Below, one piece after another: positions 34,659 to 43,369 of a stretch of 64,000 bases of DNA. The DNA comes from an uncultured Hungatella sp. Lineage in GTDB: Bacteria > Bacillota > Clostridia > Lachnospirales > Lachnospiraceae. The notes under the pieces are model-generated. The model saw nothing but the letters and a program-made list of their open reading frames with translations, made no database searches and was not told the DNA's origin. Each line of letters starts with the position of its first letter. The stretch's first letter is position 1. Position numbers and translations under genes: made by a program. The stretch lies in assembly GCA_947089145.1 (NCBI GenBank), contig CAMUJH010000022.1, positions 1 through 64,000 on the forward strand. Reading direction: 5' to 3'.

Positions 34659-35737
34659 AGGAAAAGAAATCCGTGGAACCTGGCATCAAAGACTCCAGAT
34701 TTCCCCCTTCCCTTTTCTTCGTGTATTTGATCGTGCTTCTTCTGATGTCCGGCATGCACACCGGACTGCTGGTTGGAATGGGCCGGCTTGGGTGGAATCG
34801 GGTTTTCCAGGTCACGGCGCCTGTTTTATACTGGGCGGCGGTTGCCATAGGCCTGACCTTGTTCACCCGCAGACAGATAAGAAGGACCTATGAGGAGCCT
34901 ATGCACAAATTGGCGGAGGCCACGAAAAAGGTGGCGGAGGGGGATTTTTCGATTTATGTGGCCCCGCTGAACACCCTGGAGAAGAGGGATTATCTGGATA
35001 AGATGCTGATTGACTTCAATAAAATGGTGGAGGAGCTGGGGAGCATGGAAACCATGAAAACGGATTTTTTGTCCAATGTCTCCCATGAGCTGAAAACGCC
35101 TCTTGCCATTATCCAGAACAACGCGGAGCTGTTGTGCGCAGGGGAGCTGACCGGGGAGCAGAGGCAGCGAGCCGATATTATTTTTTCGGCGTCCCGAAGG
35201 CTTGGGGATCTGATCAGCAATATATTGAAGTTAAATAAGCTGGAGAAGCAGACCATCGCCCCCACTACGGAAACTTACAATCTGTGTGAGCAGCTTGCGG
35301 AGTGCGCACTGAACTATGAGCCGGCGTGGGAGCGGCAGGGACTGGAATTTGAGGCGGATATGGAGGACTGTGTCAAGATTAGCGCCGACCCGGCGCTGAT
35401 GGAGCTGGTGTGGAACAATCTGTTTTCCAATGCGGTGAAGTTTACAAAGCCTGGAGGGAAGATCAGTTTGACACAACAATCAGACGGTGAAACCATCCGT
35501 GTAACCGTAAAGGATACGGGCTGCGGCATGACGGAGGAAACCAAAAAGCATATGTTTGAAAAATTTTATCAGGGCGATACCTCCCATTCCACGGCGGGGA
35601 ACGGCCTAGGACTTGCCCTGGCCCTGCGGGTACTCCAGCTGAACGGATTTCTGATTAAAGTGGAAAGCGAACCGGGAAAAGGCAGCGCTTTTACTGTCAT
35701 CATGCCAAAGGCAGAGAAGGAGGTTATGCCGGGATGA
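34655..35737 (+). CDS. Sensor histidine kinase
   Basis: 360 residues from the GTG at 34655. Two membrane segments (SLFFVYLIVLLLMSGMHTGL and APVLYWAAVAIGLTLF) enclose only a short external loop, so the sensing region is within or near the membrane. A HAMP-like segment (EPMHKLAEATKKVAEGDFSI) leads to HisKA with H144 (NVSHELKTPLAIIQ) and the ATPase domain (NLFSNAVKF, DTGCGM, GNGLGLAL). It is coupled to the preceding regulator and overlaps the following gene by 4 bp. Confidence 0.92.
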   Translation: MKEKKSVEPGIKDSRFPPSLFFVYLIVLLLMSGMHTGLLVGMGRLGWNRVFQVTAPVLYWAAVAIGLTLFTRRQIRRTYEEPMHKLAEATKKVAEGDFSIYVAPLNTLEKRDYLDKMLIDFNKMVEELGSMETMKTDFLSNVSHELKTPLAIIQNNAELLCAGELTGEQRQRADIIFSASRRLGDLISNILKLNKLEKQTIAPTTETYNLCEQLAECALNYEPAWERQGLEFEADMEDCVKISADPALMELVWNNLFSNAVKFTKPGGKISLTQQSDGETIRVTVKDTGCGMTEETKKHMFEKFYQGDTSHSTAGNGLGLALALRVLQLNGFLIKVESEPGKGSAFTVIMPKAEKEVMPG

Positions 35738-36258
35738 ATGAGCGTAAATTTGACAGCTTTGACTATCTGAAGGTTACGGTGGAGGAAGAGTTTCTCTCCC
35801 AGTATATAGACGGTTATGAGAAATTCGGCTGGAATATGGATGAAAACCGGCAGCAGGAGAAGGGCATGGGAAAAGTTACCCTTTATATGAAACGGAGCCG
35901 GCATATTATCAACAAAGTGGAGCTTACCCGCCTGCAGCAGCACTTTGAAGCCTGCATGGAAGAAATCCGTACCCTGAAGGCGTCGGTCAATTCGGTGCCG
36001 GCCATGGTTTCTCTGACCTGCGGGCTGACAGGCTGCGGGTTTATGGCTGGCTCCGTGTTTGCGGTGACAGCCGCGCCGCCGATTGTGTGGCTGACAGTGC
36101 TTCTGGCCATTCCCGGATTCCTTCTGTGGGCGGCGGCGTATTTTTCCTATAGAGGGGTGCGACAGAAGCGGAGCAAAAAGGTGGCGCCGCTGATTGAGAC
36201 AAAGTATGACGAAGCCTGCGGGGTCTGTGAAAAGGCGTTTCGGCTTTTGGGGGAATAG
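35734..36258 (+). CDS. Small membrane protein of unknown function linked to the two-component system
   Basis: 174 residues whose ATG overlaps the kinase stop. Residues 1-90 are soluble and charged (FDYLKVTVEEEFLSQYIDGY, then KRSRHIINKVELTRLQQHFE). Two hydrophobic segments follow (VSLTCGLTGCGFMAGSVFAV and VWLTVLLAIPGFLLWAAAYF), ending in a basic-to-acidic cytoplasmic tail. I do not recognise a family. Translational coupling to the kinase suggests an accessory or target protein. Confidence 0.75.
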   Translation: MNERKFDSFDYLKVTVEEEFLSQYIDGYEKFGWNMDENRQQEKGMGKVTLYMKRSRHIINKVELTRLQQHFEACMEEIRTLKASVNSVPAMVSLTCGLTGCGFMAGSVFAVTAAPPIVWLTVLLAIPGFLLWAAAYFSYRGVRQKRSKKVAPLIETKYDEACGVCEKAFRLLGE

Positions 36259-36426
36259 GAAAGTTTGAGGAAGCATACACCAAATTTAGATACCCTATTA
36301 ATAGTAACTAGAAATATGGCAGGGGCATGGTCAGGAAGTTGATCTTGGCAGTGACGGAGGCGGGGAAGGTTCCTTTCGGCGAGCTCTACGGGGAGAGGAG
36401 GGCTGATCTAAAACAGGCTTAGGACA
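36259..36426. other. Gap with no supported feature
   Basis: A 28-codon frame from ATG 36327 ends at about 36420 and has no ribosome site or recognisable product. Probably decayed DNA next to the aminotransferase remnant. Confidence 0.3.
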
Positions 36427-36826
36427 ATGTCATTCAGTGCTTTGAGGAATGATATGAGTGTTCTTTCCATGCATGCCCTGGTGGGGGCTTACACGCCTGA
36501 GGGACATAAGTGGGTGGATGAGCTGTGCCAGACCATAGCAGCTAATGTGGACTGGGCAGGAGAGTATATTGCCTCCCGCTATGAGGGTGTAACCTTTACA
36601 AAACCGCAGGGAACGTATATGCTGTGGCTGGACTGTTCAAAATGGTGCGATATCCATGGTAAGAGTCTTGACTGGGTGGAGAAAGCCGGCAGGGACGTGG
36701 GCGTAGCCTGGCAGGACGGCAGGATGTTTCATGGGTCTTGTCACATCCGAATGAATCTGGCCCTCCCCCCTGTCCCGGGTCCGGGAGGCTTTCCGGCAGC
36801 TGGATGAGTATGTGTTTAATGGGTGA
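36427..36826 (+). pseudogene. C-terminal remnant of a PatB/MalY-type aminotransferase (C-S lyase)
   Basis: The frame reads MSVLSMHALVGAYTPEGHKW, then PQGTYMLWLDCSKWCDIHGK, then WQDGRMFHGSCHIRMNLALP. This is the C-terminal third of a class I/II PLP aminotransferase of the cystathionine beta-lyase-like group. The PLP lysine and the N-terminal two thirds are missing. Inside a C6 run at 36765-36770 the frame shifts. Removing one C restores LSRVREAFRQLDEYVFNG and a stop at 36824-36826, so the gene broke at both ends. Confidence 0.85.
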
Positions 36827-36855
36827 AATTCTGTTATGGTAGTGTAGATTTGAGG

Positions 36856-36901
36856 GCTGCCGCGGTGATGGTTTTTGTCATCGCGGCAGCTTTGTTTTTC
36901 C
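36856..36901 (+). terminator. Strong intrinsic terminator
   Basis: GCTGCCGCGGTGA (from 36856) pairs with TCATCGCGGCAGC (36878-36890), followed by TTTGTTTTTC. It terminates the former aminotransferase gene. The stretch 36902-37087 holds no gene. Confidence 0.85.
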
Positions 36902-37087
36902 GTGAGCAGCAAACAAGGCCGCTGTCTTTTTAGGGAACCATCAGCACATCAGCATTTGGCGCTTGCGTTTTTTATGGGGATCTGTTATAGTAGTTACATA
37001 AATCAGGGGACTTCTTTTCCCCCAATTCTTAGTGGTCATTGCAGTATCTGCATTTGTTCCGGAGAATTTAATTTAAATAAAATTCAG

Positions 37088-37116
37088 TTGAGATATGCCG
37101 GAAGAATGGGTATAAT
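37088..37116 (+). promoter_or_regulatory. Promoter of the Rpn-type nuclease gene
   Basis: TTGAGA (37088-37093), spacer 17, TATAAT (37111-37116), 60 bp before the ATG. Confidence 0.75.
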
Positions 37117-37176
37117 GGAAGGGACAGATCGTCTTACAGGATCCCCGCTTATTTCCGGTATGGGAAAGGAGAGAGG

Positions 37177-38082
37177 ATGATCATATCACCCAAATACGAC
37201 GATTTTGTAAAGGAAATGTTTCGCAATGAAACCGTGAGGAGGCACTTTATCGGCGATGTCCTGGGAATCGGACAGGAGAAGATCCGCTCCGTGCAGCTAA
37301 AGAATACGTTTCTTGGTAGACGGCGACGGAGGCAGAAGCTGGGCATACTGGACATTGTGGTGGAGCTTAATGACAGCGAGGTGATAGACATTGAGCTGCA
37401 GGTGAAGATGGTCAGGGAATGGGATAAGAGGGAGTTGTTTTATCTGGCCAAGCTGTACACAGAGGATATCCGGGCGGGAATGGATTACAGGCGGCTCAAA
37501 AGGTGCATCGGGATCAGCATTCTGGACTTTAACCTGACAGACCGGGAAGATTACCACAGCGTATACCGGTTGAGAGATGAGAAGGGCAATGAGTTTACGG
37601 ATCTTCTGGAGATCCATGTGATCGAGTTAAAGAAGGAAGTGACCGGCCAGGGGGAAGTGGAGGACTGGATACGATTTTTTAATATAGAGACGGAGGCGGA
37701 TATGAAGATGATAAAATCAAAGACGAAAAATCCCGGGATCGTGGAAGCCATCAATACGCTGCGGGTCATGAGTATGAACAGCGGCCTGCGCTTTCGGTAC
37801 GAGGCGTACTTAAAGCGTGTGGCGGATGAGAGAGCACGGGAAGGATATGTGTGGGATCAGGGGAGAGAGGCAGGGCTGAAAGAGGGAATCGAAGCGGGAA
37901 AGGCTGAAGGAAAAAACGAAGGAATAGCCACGGGAAAGGCTGAAGGCGAGCAGCTTCTGGCAGATCTGATGGAGCGTCTGATTTCTGATAACCGGATGGA
38001 GGATGTGAAGCTGGCAGTCAGAGATGAACAGGCGCGGAGGCGGCTTTACAGAGAATATGGAATAGAAGATACCGGGAAGTGA
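37177..38082 (+). CDS. Rpn-family PD-(D/E)XK nuclease (putative transposase-like)
   Basis: 301 residues with a GGAAAGGAGAGAGG ribosome site. The start SPKYDDFVKEMFRNETVRRH and the core LGILDIVVELNDSEVIDIEL followed by QVKM give the PD-(D/E)XK catalytic set (D, then E-x-Q). FYLAKLYTEDIRAGMDYRRL and CIGISILDF are also characteristic of the recombination-promoting nuclease family. The C-terminus has a Gly-Lys-Glu-rich repeat (GLKEGIEAGKAEGKNEGIAT, then GKAEGEQ), as is usual in these proteins. Members are widespread, variable, and promote recombination in E. coli. No flanking inverted repeats are seen. A second, broken Rpn copy lies at 60921-61157. Confidence 0.88.
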   Translation: MIISPKYDDFVKEMFRNETVRRHFIGDVLGIGQEKIRSVQLKNTFLGRRRRRQKLGILDIVVELNDSEVIDIELQVKMVREWDKRELFYLAKLYTEDIRAGMDYRRLKRCIGISILDFNLTDREDYHSVYRLRDEKGNEFTDLLEIHVIELKKEVTGQGEVEDWIRFFNIETEADMKMIKSKTKNPGIVEAINTLRVMSMNSGLRFRYEAYLKRVADERAREGYVWDQGREAGLKEGIEAGKAEGKNEGIATGKAEGEQLLADLMERLISDNRMEDVKLAVRDEQARRRLYREYGIEDTGK

Positions 38083-38124
38083 AAGAAGAATAGAAGAACA
38101 GAAGAACGGAGACAGAAAGAATCC

Positions 38125-38796
38125 ATGGCCGGACAGGAATATTTTAGACAGGCATTAGCGAATTTTACTTTTGAGACAGCCAGCGGCGGAGCCATCCGCC
38201 ATCTGGCGGATCACGGCTATACTGTGGAGGAGATTTCGAAAAAGCTGGCTTTTCCCACACCTTTGGACCGGATTCAGAATACGGTGTGGAAGTATTTTCT
38301 TGATAAAGGGATCCTTCTTTTGCATGAGCCCGGAACGGGAACGGAACAGAAGTCCTATGATTTCGTGGCGGAATACGACTGTTACGGCCGAAAAACTTTC
38401 CGCAGGGTGACGGTTCAGGACTTTGGCGGGGAGACAATCCGGTGGAGGGAAGCTGCTTTCTGCGAAGAGAGGGACGGAACGCTTTTTGGCTTTTTGTCAA
38501 AGCATTGTGACTGCTGTGGGCAAAAAGCTTCCGCATATATTTCCTGTGATTTCGGTCTGCGAATCCGAAGGGAGCCGGAGAGGTTTTATCAGCAATTGGA
38601 AGTTTTGGACAGGCCGGATTGCGATTATATTCTGGGACTGCCGTGGGAGAGAGGGATGGTTTACCACAGGCTGGATCAGAGGATGTGCCGGATCGTGTCC
38701 AGGCTGTACAGCGGCTATGGGTATCAGGGGTGGTGTTATCTGATCGATGAGCAGGAGAAGGTACAGATTGGAAAGAAAGAGGCGTCAGCATTTTAA
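38125..38796 (+). CDS. Hypothetical protein
   Basis: 223 residues. An early helical part (ALANFTFETASGGAIRHLAD, then HGYTVEEISKKLAF) looks like a helix-turn-helix. It is followed by a Cys-containing part (SKHCDCCGQKASAYISCDFG) that could hold a metal and an aromatic-rich end (YSGYGYQGWCYLIDEQEKVQ). There is no signal or membrane segment. It starts 42 bp after the Rpn gene, probably on the same transcript. The ribosome site is weak (AGAAAGAATCC). I do not recognise the family with certainty. Confidence 0.65.
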   Translation: MAGQEYFRQALANFTFETASGGAIRHLADHGYTVEEISKKLAFPTPLDRIQNTVWKYFLDKGILLLHEPGTGTEQKSYDFVAEYDCYGRKTFRRVTVQDFGGETIRWREAAFCEERDGTLFGFLSKHCDCCGQKASAYISCDFGLRIRREPERFYQQLEVLDRPDCDYILGLPWERGMVYHRLDQRMCRIVSRLYSGYGYQGWCYLIDEQEKVQIGKKEASAF

Positions 38797-39380
38797 GGAT
38801 CGCCCTCTGATTATCTTTAGACAAATATTTGGAAAAGCCAAACATCACGGCTGTGACGGGGCGTCAGGGCATGAGGAAGGAGGCTGCGGCGGCATTTATG
38901 CATTTTGGCAGGTCAAAAATAGACAATACAGTATCAGATGGTGAGCAGATCGATCTGACATTGGCTCAATTCATCTGCCGTCTCCTTGGGGATACATACA
39001 CCCAAATTCACATACCCAATGAATGGTAACCGGTATTTTGTGAAAATCAAAATTGGGGATTAATAAGAATTGAAAAATAGCTCATCATCAATCATAAGAA
39101 ATGGGTTTTTACCGTACATCTTGTTACGGCTTGCTCGTTTCTTTTTTTATTGCCAAAAGCTCATACGGATATTTCCTGCCATTTTCAGCATGATTAATCA
39201 AAAGACGGGCATGGAAGATATTGTATATGATAAGCACATGTATTGTTTCCAGGTGGTCAAATTTCCCCATAATTAACAATTCATAAACACAATTCAAGCA
39301 ATTCATAAACAGAGCCGCGGTATGATAGGTTCAGAAACAACGAGTAAGCAAAAAGTTACCGCGGGAAAGGAGGGCAGGCC
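38797..39380. other. Gene-poor stretch with short open frames
   Basis: A 66-codon frame (38829-39029, for example RSKIDNTVSDGEQIDLTLAQ) and a few others have no ribosome sites or recognisable family. I treat them as decayed DNA. No RNA gene or palindrome stands out. Confidence 0.35.
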
Positions 39381-39476
39381 ATGAAAAAAGTAATTGCTGC
39401 TGTTATAGTAAGCATGATCAGTGCCGGGGCAATCATTGCCAGTATTGTCACGCTGCTGAGAGGGATGGATGATTAA
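39381..39476 (+). CDS. 31-residue single-pass membrane peptide
   Basis: ATG at 39381 after AAAGGAGGG. The peptide MKKVIAAVIVSMISAGAIIA followed by SIVTLLRGMDD is one hydrophobic helix with a basic N-terminus and an acidic tail. The excellent ribosome site and the next two small genes support it as real. It might be a membrane microprotein or a type I toxin-like peptide. No antisense RNA signal was identified. Confidence 0.6.
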   Translation: MKKVIAAVIVSMISAGAIIASIVTLLRGMDD

Positions 39477-39547
39477 GAAGTTTTGGATAACTGACGCTGC
39501 ATAGTGTAGCATGGGTACAGTCAAAACAGAGAAAGAGAGGTTTCAAT

Positions 39548-39799
39548 ATGGCAAAATCAAAACTGGTAACAGCAAATGAGAAGATCGCCGAGAAAGTGAT
39601 AGGCGGGTACAAAAAGGTGGGGGAAGGCGTGGTCGGCGGCTACAAGAAGGTAGAGCAAAGCGTGGTGGGCGGCTATAAGAAAATTGAGGACGCCTTTGTG
39701 GATCAGTATCTTACCCATGAGGGGGAGACTGTGGAGGAGGCCAAGGCAAGGCTGAACGCAGAGCAGGAGGCGCTGCGGGCGGGGGATCAAAAACAATAA
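39548..39799 (+). CDS. Small repeat protein with GGYKKV units
   Basis: 83 residues with a GAGAGAGG ribosome site. Three 11-residue repeats (VIGGYKKVGEG, VVGGYKKVEQS, VVGGYKKIEDA) make an amphipathic, Lys-rich segment, followed by FVDQYLTHEGETVEEAKARL and a charged helix. There is no membrane segment. Short proteins of this shape seem common in Lachnospiraceae, but I know no function. It is followed 19 bp later by a small membrane protein gene, probably in one transcript. Confidence 0.7.
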   Translation: MAKSKLVTANEKIAEKVIGGYKKVGEGVVGGYKKVEQSVVGGYKKIEDAFVDQYLTHEGETVEEAKARLNAEQEALRAGDQKQ

Positions 39800-39818
39800 G
39801 AAAGAGAGGATTCTGAAT

Positions 39819-40190
39819 ATGAAAAAAAGTAATTTTGCGGCATTGGTTTTAGGGACGATCAGCGGTGTGTTTTTTGCCCTTGGGATGTGCATGGCGCTTT
39901 TGCCGGAATGGGGGATGAGAACCCAGGGAATTGTCAGCGGAGCCGTCGGCATGGCTCTCATGGTGATAACAGTCATGGCTTGGCGCAAGATGGAGGGCAA
40001 GGCGCCTGTCAGGATCAGCAAAAAGGCGGCAGGAGGAACGCTGCTTGGCGTATTTGGCGCCCTGCTTCTGGGGGTTGGCATGTGTTTGAGCATGGTATTT
40101 GCCAAGATGATGCTGGGTATTGTAATCGGCATAATCGGTATCGTGGTGCTTCTTATGTTGATCCCGCTGCTGAAAGGGCTGCATGATTAG
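39819..40190 (+). CDS. Small integral membrane protein
   Basis: 123 residues with four hydrophobic segments (FAALVLGTISGVFFALGMCM, GIVSGAVGMALMVITVMAW, LLGVFGALLLGVGMCLSMVF, GIVIGIIGIVVLLMLIPLLK), with a basic loop between the second and third. The ribosome site is AGAGAGGATTCTGAAT. Function unknown. It probably shares a transcript with the two small genes before it. Confidence 0.75.
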   Translation: MKKSNFAALVLGTISGVFFALGMCMALLPEWGMRTQGIVSGAVGMALMVITVMAWRKMEGKAPVRISKKAAGGTLLGVFGALLLGVGMCLSMVFAKMMLGIVIGIIGIVVLLMLIPLLKGLHD

Positions 40191-40282
40191 GAGATAGGAG
40201 ATTTCAAAAAGGGGCTGTTGCACTAAAATCGTATTTCAGTCACATCAATGTATAAAAAATCATAGGGTATCAAACCAAAAAA

Positions 40283-40313
40283 AAGAGCCGGCTCTTCCAA
40301 AAATCCGGCTCTT
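40283..40313. terminator. Terminator, strongest on the minus strand
   Basis: Nine-base-pair stem AAGAGCCGG (40283-40291)/CCGGCTCTT (40305-40313). On the minus strand it is followed by a run of eight T, ending the lipoprotein gene at 40406. On the plus strand the tail is only GTTGT. Confidence 0.8.
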
Positions 40314-40405
40314 GTTGTAAAATATATGTATGAGAAACATATTTAGAGATAACGTAGCCACGAGAGGGACATTAACTAAATGACATTGACATGTAAACAG
40401 TAACA

Positions 40406-42031
40406 TTAATCGAAAAACCGCAGGCCTGAAAACACTTCCGCTGCAGGCTTGTTCAGTTCCACAACGTTTCCGTCCTCCACAAGCATATAGCCCTGACTGC
40501 CGTCCTTACCCTTTACCAGGATCCATCCTTCCCTGTCCGTGCTAAGGAAAAACACCTCCCTCTGAGCCGGAATCACCGCAGCGGCGGATGTTTCATCCCA
40601 CTCACAATACACTGGCAGCTCTTCATATAATACGTGGCTGGCAGACGGCACAAAATCATACCACTTTATTCCCAAATCCACGATCCTGCTGCCGTCATAC
40701 CACCGATTATCCTGCAGATATGCGGTCTCTATCAGGTCAACCCTGGATTCTCCTGCAATATTGCCGAATCCGTTAAAGCCATTCACTCCTCCGTTCAAAT
40801 CGGCAAAAGGAATTCCCGGAACCAGCCCGATGCAGGACAATGTACCGTCATATTGAAAAAAATAGGTAACCGGGTCTTCACTGGGCCCTTCGTCAAGGAC
40901 GGCAATCTCTAAACAACCGTCATTTTCCAAAATATCCGAGATAAAAAAACAGTCCATGGTGGGATTTAACATGATTCCCTCTGATTGAGAACAGACCAGC
41001 TCATTGGCGGTATACGTTTCACCGTTGACGGTAATTGTGCAGAGAGTCTCCCTGCTTTCCTGTTCCGTCACCTGATAACGGATCTGCTCCGCCGTGCCGT
41101 CGCCGTTCAGATCCTCCCTGGCAGTTTCCGATGCCTGATATCGGCTGGGATACGGATGCCGTCTGTCGTATTCCTTCTCGGCAGCCAGCAGAAGCTCCAG
41201 GTTCTCTTTTTCCATCTGGTTTAACACATTTTCCTGAAAATTCTGGGGCGGTATTTCCCCTTTATACCAGGTACACCGGTTAAAGTACTGCTGCAGGTAC
41301 CAATTATCAAACTGTCTGCCATGTCTGGCATATATCTCATTTCTTGCAATCCACAGGATATTATCTGACATTTCCGCCAATACTGCTGGATCCAGTTTAT
41401 AAATGCTGCTGGTTGGAAAAATGTATTCGTCCGCATTGCCGTGAACACCGGGAACCGCAATCTGCAGGGAGGCCTTCAGCTGCGGCACCTGCTGGCACAT
41501 TCTCACATATTCTCCCAGAATTATATCATCCCCTGAATTACAGGCAACATCCCCCGGCTGAACCAGATAATAGAGCGTTCCCTCATCCGTATAGGCGATG
41601 ATTTCCTTGCCGTAATCGTATTCCACAGGCTCCTGGGTATGGAAAAAGCTGCAGATATATCCGGATGAATCATCGCTTTCATAGGACGCCTTCTGATAGA
41701 TGGAAAAACCGGCTTCGTTCTCCTCCATAACGCAGCGTCCAACCCATTCCTTTGGCAGTGTGATTGTATATTCCTGCCAGGTATACTGCTGTTCTTCTGT
41801 AGAACTTTCCCCGTTTTCCGTATTTTTATCAGTATTCATCTCCCTGGAAGTGTCTTCCGTATTTTTCTCAGTATAGATTTCCCCGGAAGTGTCTTCCGTA
41901 TTCTTTTCCGTATTCATTTGCCCGGAAGTGATTTCCTTCCCGGCAAAGTCCGGGTCAGCCTTCTCCCCGGCGCCGCACCCTGTTAACGCCATCATTCCCG
42001 CTGTCACAAACAAAATTATTTTTTTCTTCAT
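40406..42031 (-). CDS. YARHG-domain lipoprotein
   Basis: 541 residues from the ATG at 42031 after GAGGGGGC. It begins with a lipoprotein signal (KKKIILFVTAGMMALTGC, lipobox LTGC). A low-complexity linker carries 16-residue repeats (TEKNTEDTSGEIY and TEKNTEDTSREMN). A YARHG domain follows in the middle (DNILWIARNEIYARHGRQFD, then FNRCTWYKGEIPPQNF). The last 60 residues look SH3-like (EGWILVKGKDGSQGYMLVED). It should be anchored outside the membrane. YARHG proteins are extracellular and of unclear role. The upstream small membrane protein gene overlaps its start by 77 bp. Confidence 0.85.
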   Translation of the reverse strand: MKKKIILFVTAGMMALTGCGAGEKADPDFAGKEITSGQMNTEKNTEDTSGEIYTEKNTEDTSREMNTDKNTENGESSTEEQQYTWQEYTITLPKEWVGRCVMEENEAGFSIYQKASYESDDSSGYICSFFHTQEPVEYDYGKEIIAYTDEGTLYYLVQPGDVACNSGDDIILGEYVRMCQQVPQLKASLQIAVPGVHGNADEYIFPTSSIYKLDPAVLAEMSDNILWIARNEIYARHGRQFDNWYLQQYFNRCTWYKGEIPPQNFQENVLNQMEKENLELLLAAEKEYDRRHPYPSRYQASETAREDLNGDGTAEQIRYQVTEQESRETLCTITVNGETYTANELVCSQSEGIMLNPTMDCFFISDILENDGCLEIAVLDEGPSEDPVTYFFQYDGTLSCIGLVPGIPFADLNGGVNGFNGFGNIAGESRVDLIETAYLQDNRWYDGSRIVDLGIKWYDFVPSASHVLYEELPVYCEWDETSAAAVIPAQREVFFLSTDREGWILVKGKDGSQGYMLVEDGNVVELNKPAAEVFSGLRFFD

Positions 42032-42341
42032 AAGCCCCCTCAAACTTTTTCCCCATGTTTTTTCCCTTTCGGGCCACAAAATACCAAAGCCATGCAGCTC
42101 CATATCCCAAAGCCGCAGCGCATCCGCCAATAAGCCAAAGGACAGCCTCAATGACGTCAAGTCCGCCGAACATATCTTTGCACCGGGTTAACAGCAGAAT
42201 AGCCCCCGTTGCCATGGAAATTATGGTAAAAAGCAGTGCGCCGTAACTCAATATCCTTCTCTTTGTCTTATGGCACAATACTGTCTGGGTCAGAAAGGAT
42301 ACGGCTCCTGGGACAATAAAACACAAAAAGAGATACTTCAT
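41955..42341 (-). CDS. Small membrane protein overlapping the lipoprotein gene
   Basis: 128 residues from the ATG at 42341 (MKYLFLCFIVPGAVSFLTQT). Three hydrophobic segments end at AWLWYFVARKGKNMG. The last 35 residues are hydrophilic and read through the start of the lipoprotein gene in another frame. A 77-bp overlap is unusual. The natural protein may have ended near residue 93, the present tail being the result of a lost stop or a frameshift. Function unknown. Confidence 0.6.
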   Translation of the reverse strand: MKYLFLCFIVPGAVSFLTQTVLCHKTKRRILSYGALLFTIISMATGAILLLTRCKDMFGGLDVIEAVLWLIGGCAAALGYGAAWLWYFVARKGKNMGKKFEGAYEEKNNFVCDSGNDGVNRVRRRGEG

Positions 42342-42397
42342 TTTTCCACTCTCCCGGTATAACGCCACTTTTACATGGCACTGTTTCTGCTATCTAT

Positions 42398-42427
42398 ATC
42401 TTACCATAAGACAGCGGCATTAGTAAA
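42398..42427 (-). promoter_or_regulatory. Promoter of the membrane protein-lipoprotein pair
   Basis: On the minus strand, TTTACT (42422-42427), spacer 18, TAAGAT (42398-42403). Confidence 0.5.
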
Positions 42428-42446
42428 TGGAAATTCAGTAAACATA

Positions 42447-42610
42447 TCACAGTTTTTCTTCTGTCACGGTCAGCCTACCCGCTTCCATCCCATAAACCTG
42501 GTCGCAAAGAATATGAATATACTGTGGATTATGGCTGGCAAGCAGAATCACTTTCCCCTCGTTCTTCAGTTCAAGAAACAGACTCCGCAGAGGGCCCAAT
42601 GTCATTAAGA
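42447..42610 (-). pseudogene. C-terminal fragment of an ABC transporter ATPase
   Basis: The frame reads LRSLFLELKNEGKVILLASH, then NPQYIHILCDQVYGMEAGRL. It has the H-loop His in LLASHN and the end of a typical ABC ATPase. Walker A, signature and Walker B motifs are missing, so only the last quarter survives. Confidence 0.8.
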
Positions 42611-42661
42611 AAGGGAAAAATTGCAGCAAAATAGGGCATTTTTTTACTTAACAGGTTTTAG

Positions 42662-42823
42662 ATAATTGTTGCGAACAAGAATTTCAGAGTGGAAGATGCA
42701 GATTATGAGAAGCTGTTAAAGGGAATCAGACGGCATACCGTGCCAGTCAGATCAGACAGACAAAACAAACGGGATTTGAAAGCCAAAGGCTTTGCAGGCT
42801 TTACATATCGGGTGTCATCATAA
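42662..42823 (+). pseudogene. Unidentified C-terminal gene remnant
   Basis: An open frame without a start reads NKNFRVEDADYEKLLKGIRR, then DLKAKGFAGFTYRVSS and TAA. A terminator follows six bp later, so this looks like the true end of a lost gene. Family not recognised. Confidence 0.4.
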
Positions 42824-42828
42824 CCCGG

Positions 42829-42857
42829 AGGGAAGGAAAATTTAAGCCTTCCCTTCT
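42829..42857 (+). terminator. Intrinsic terminator after the remnant
   Basis: AGGGAAGG (42829-42836)/CCTTCCCT (42847-42854), then TCTCAT. The T-run is weak. The stretch 42858-43369 is AT-rich and holds no gene I can support. Confidence 0.55.
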
Positions 42858-43369
42858 CATAACTTAACGCCCATACTGATTAAGGGACGCATAGAAATTA
42901 TATAACATGTTCTACGAATATAACCCAAAATTCCTTTGTTTACAAAGGTCAGGCAATAGGAAAGTAGAAAATCAAAATATAACAAGTACGCTCTTATATA
43001 GCGATTTTTGGAAAAATCTATGGAAAATTAAGAATCTCTAAATTTCCACGTCATATTTTTATGCTGTTGACCACAAAAAAGGCATGAAATTCCATAAATT
43101 CCCCCTATAATTGCAACTGTTGTTTATGATAAGCAGACCATGTTTTCCACGGCTTTCTTTAGAAAAAGCCGGAAAATCAAAGAAAAACAACGAGAAAAAG
43201 CCATTCCCAATACCGATAGACAGATTTTCAGGGAATAAACAAATGCTTAGAAAACTATATCTATTTTCTGAATATTATTGCTATGATATACAAAAATAAA
43301 TATTCTATTTTTGGAATTATACAAACCATGGTATAGTTATATATAAATCGGGATTTGAAGGAGTAACTT

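Noticed and set aside
39070-39306. Overlapping short frames on both strands
   Set aside because: No start signals and no recognisable product on either strand.
43087-43300. 62-codon frame rich in Lys and Phe
   Set aside because: No ribosome site, AT-driven, no family resemblance.
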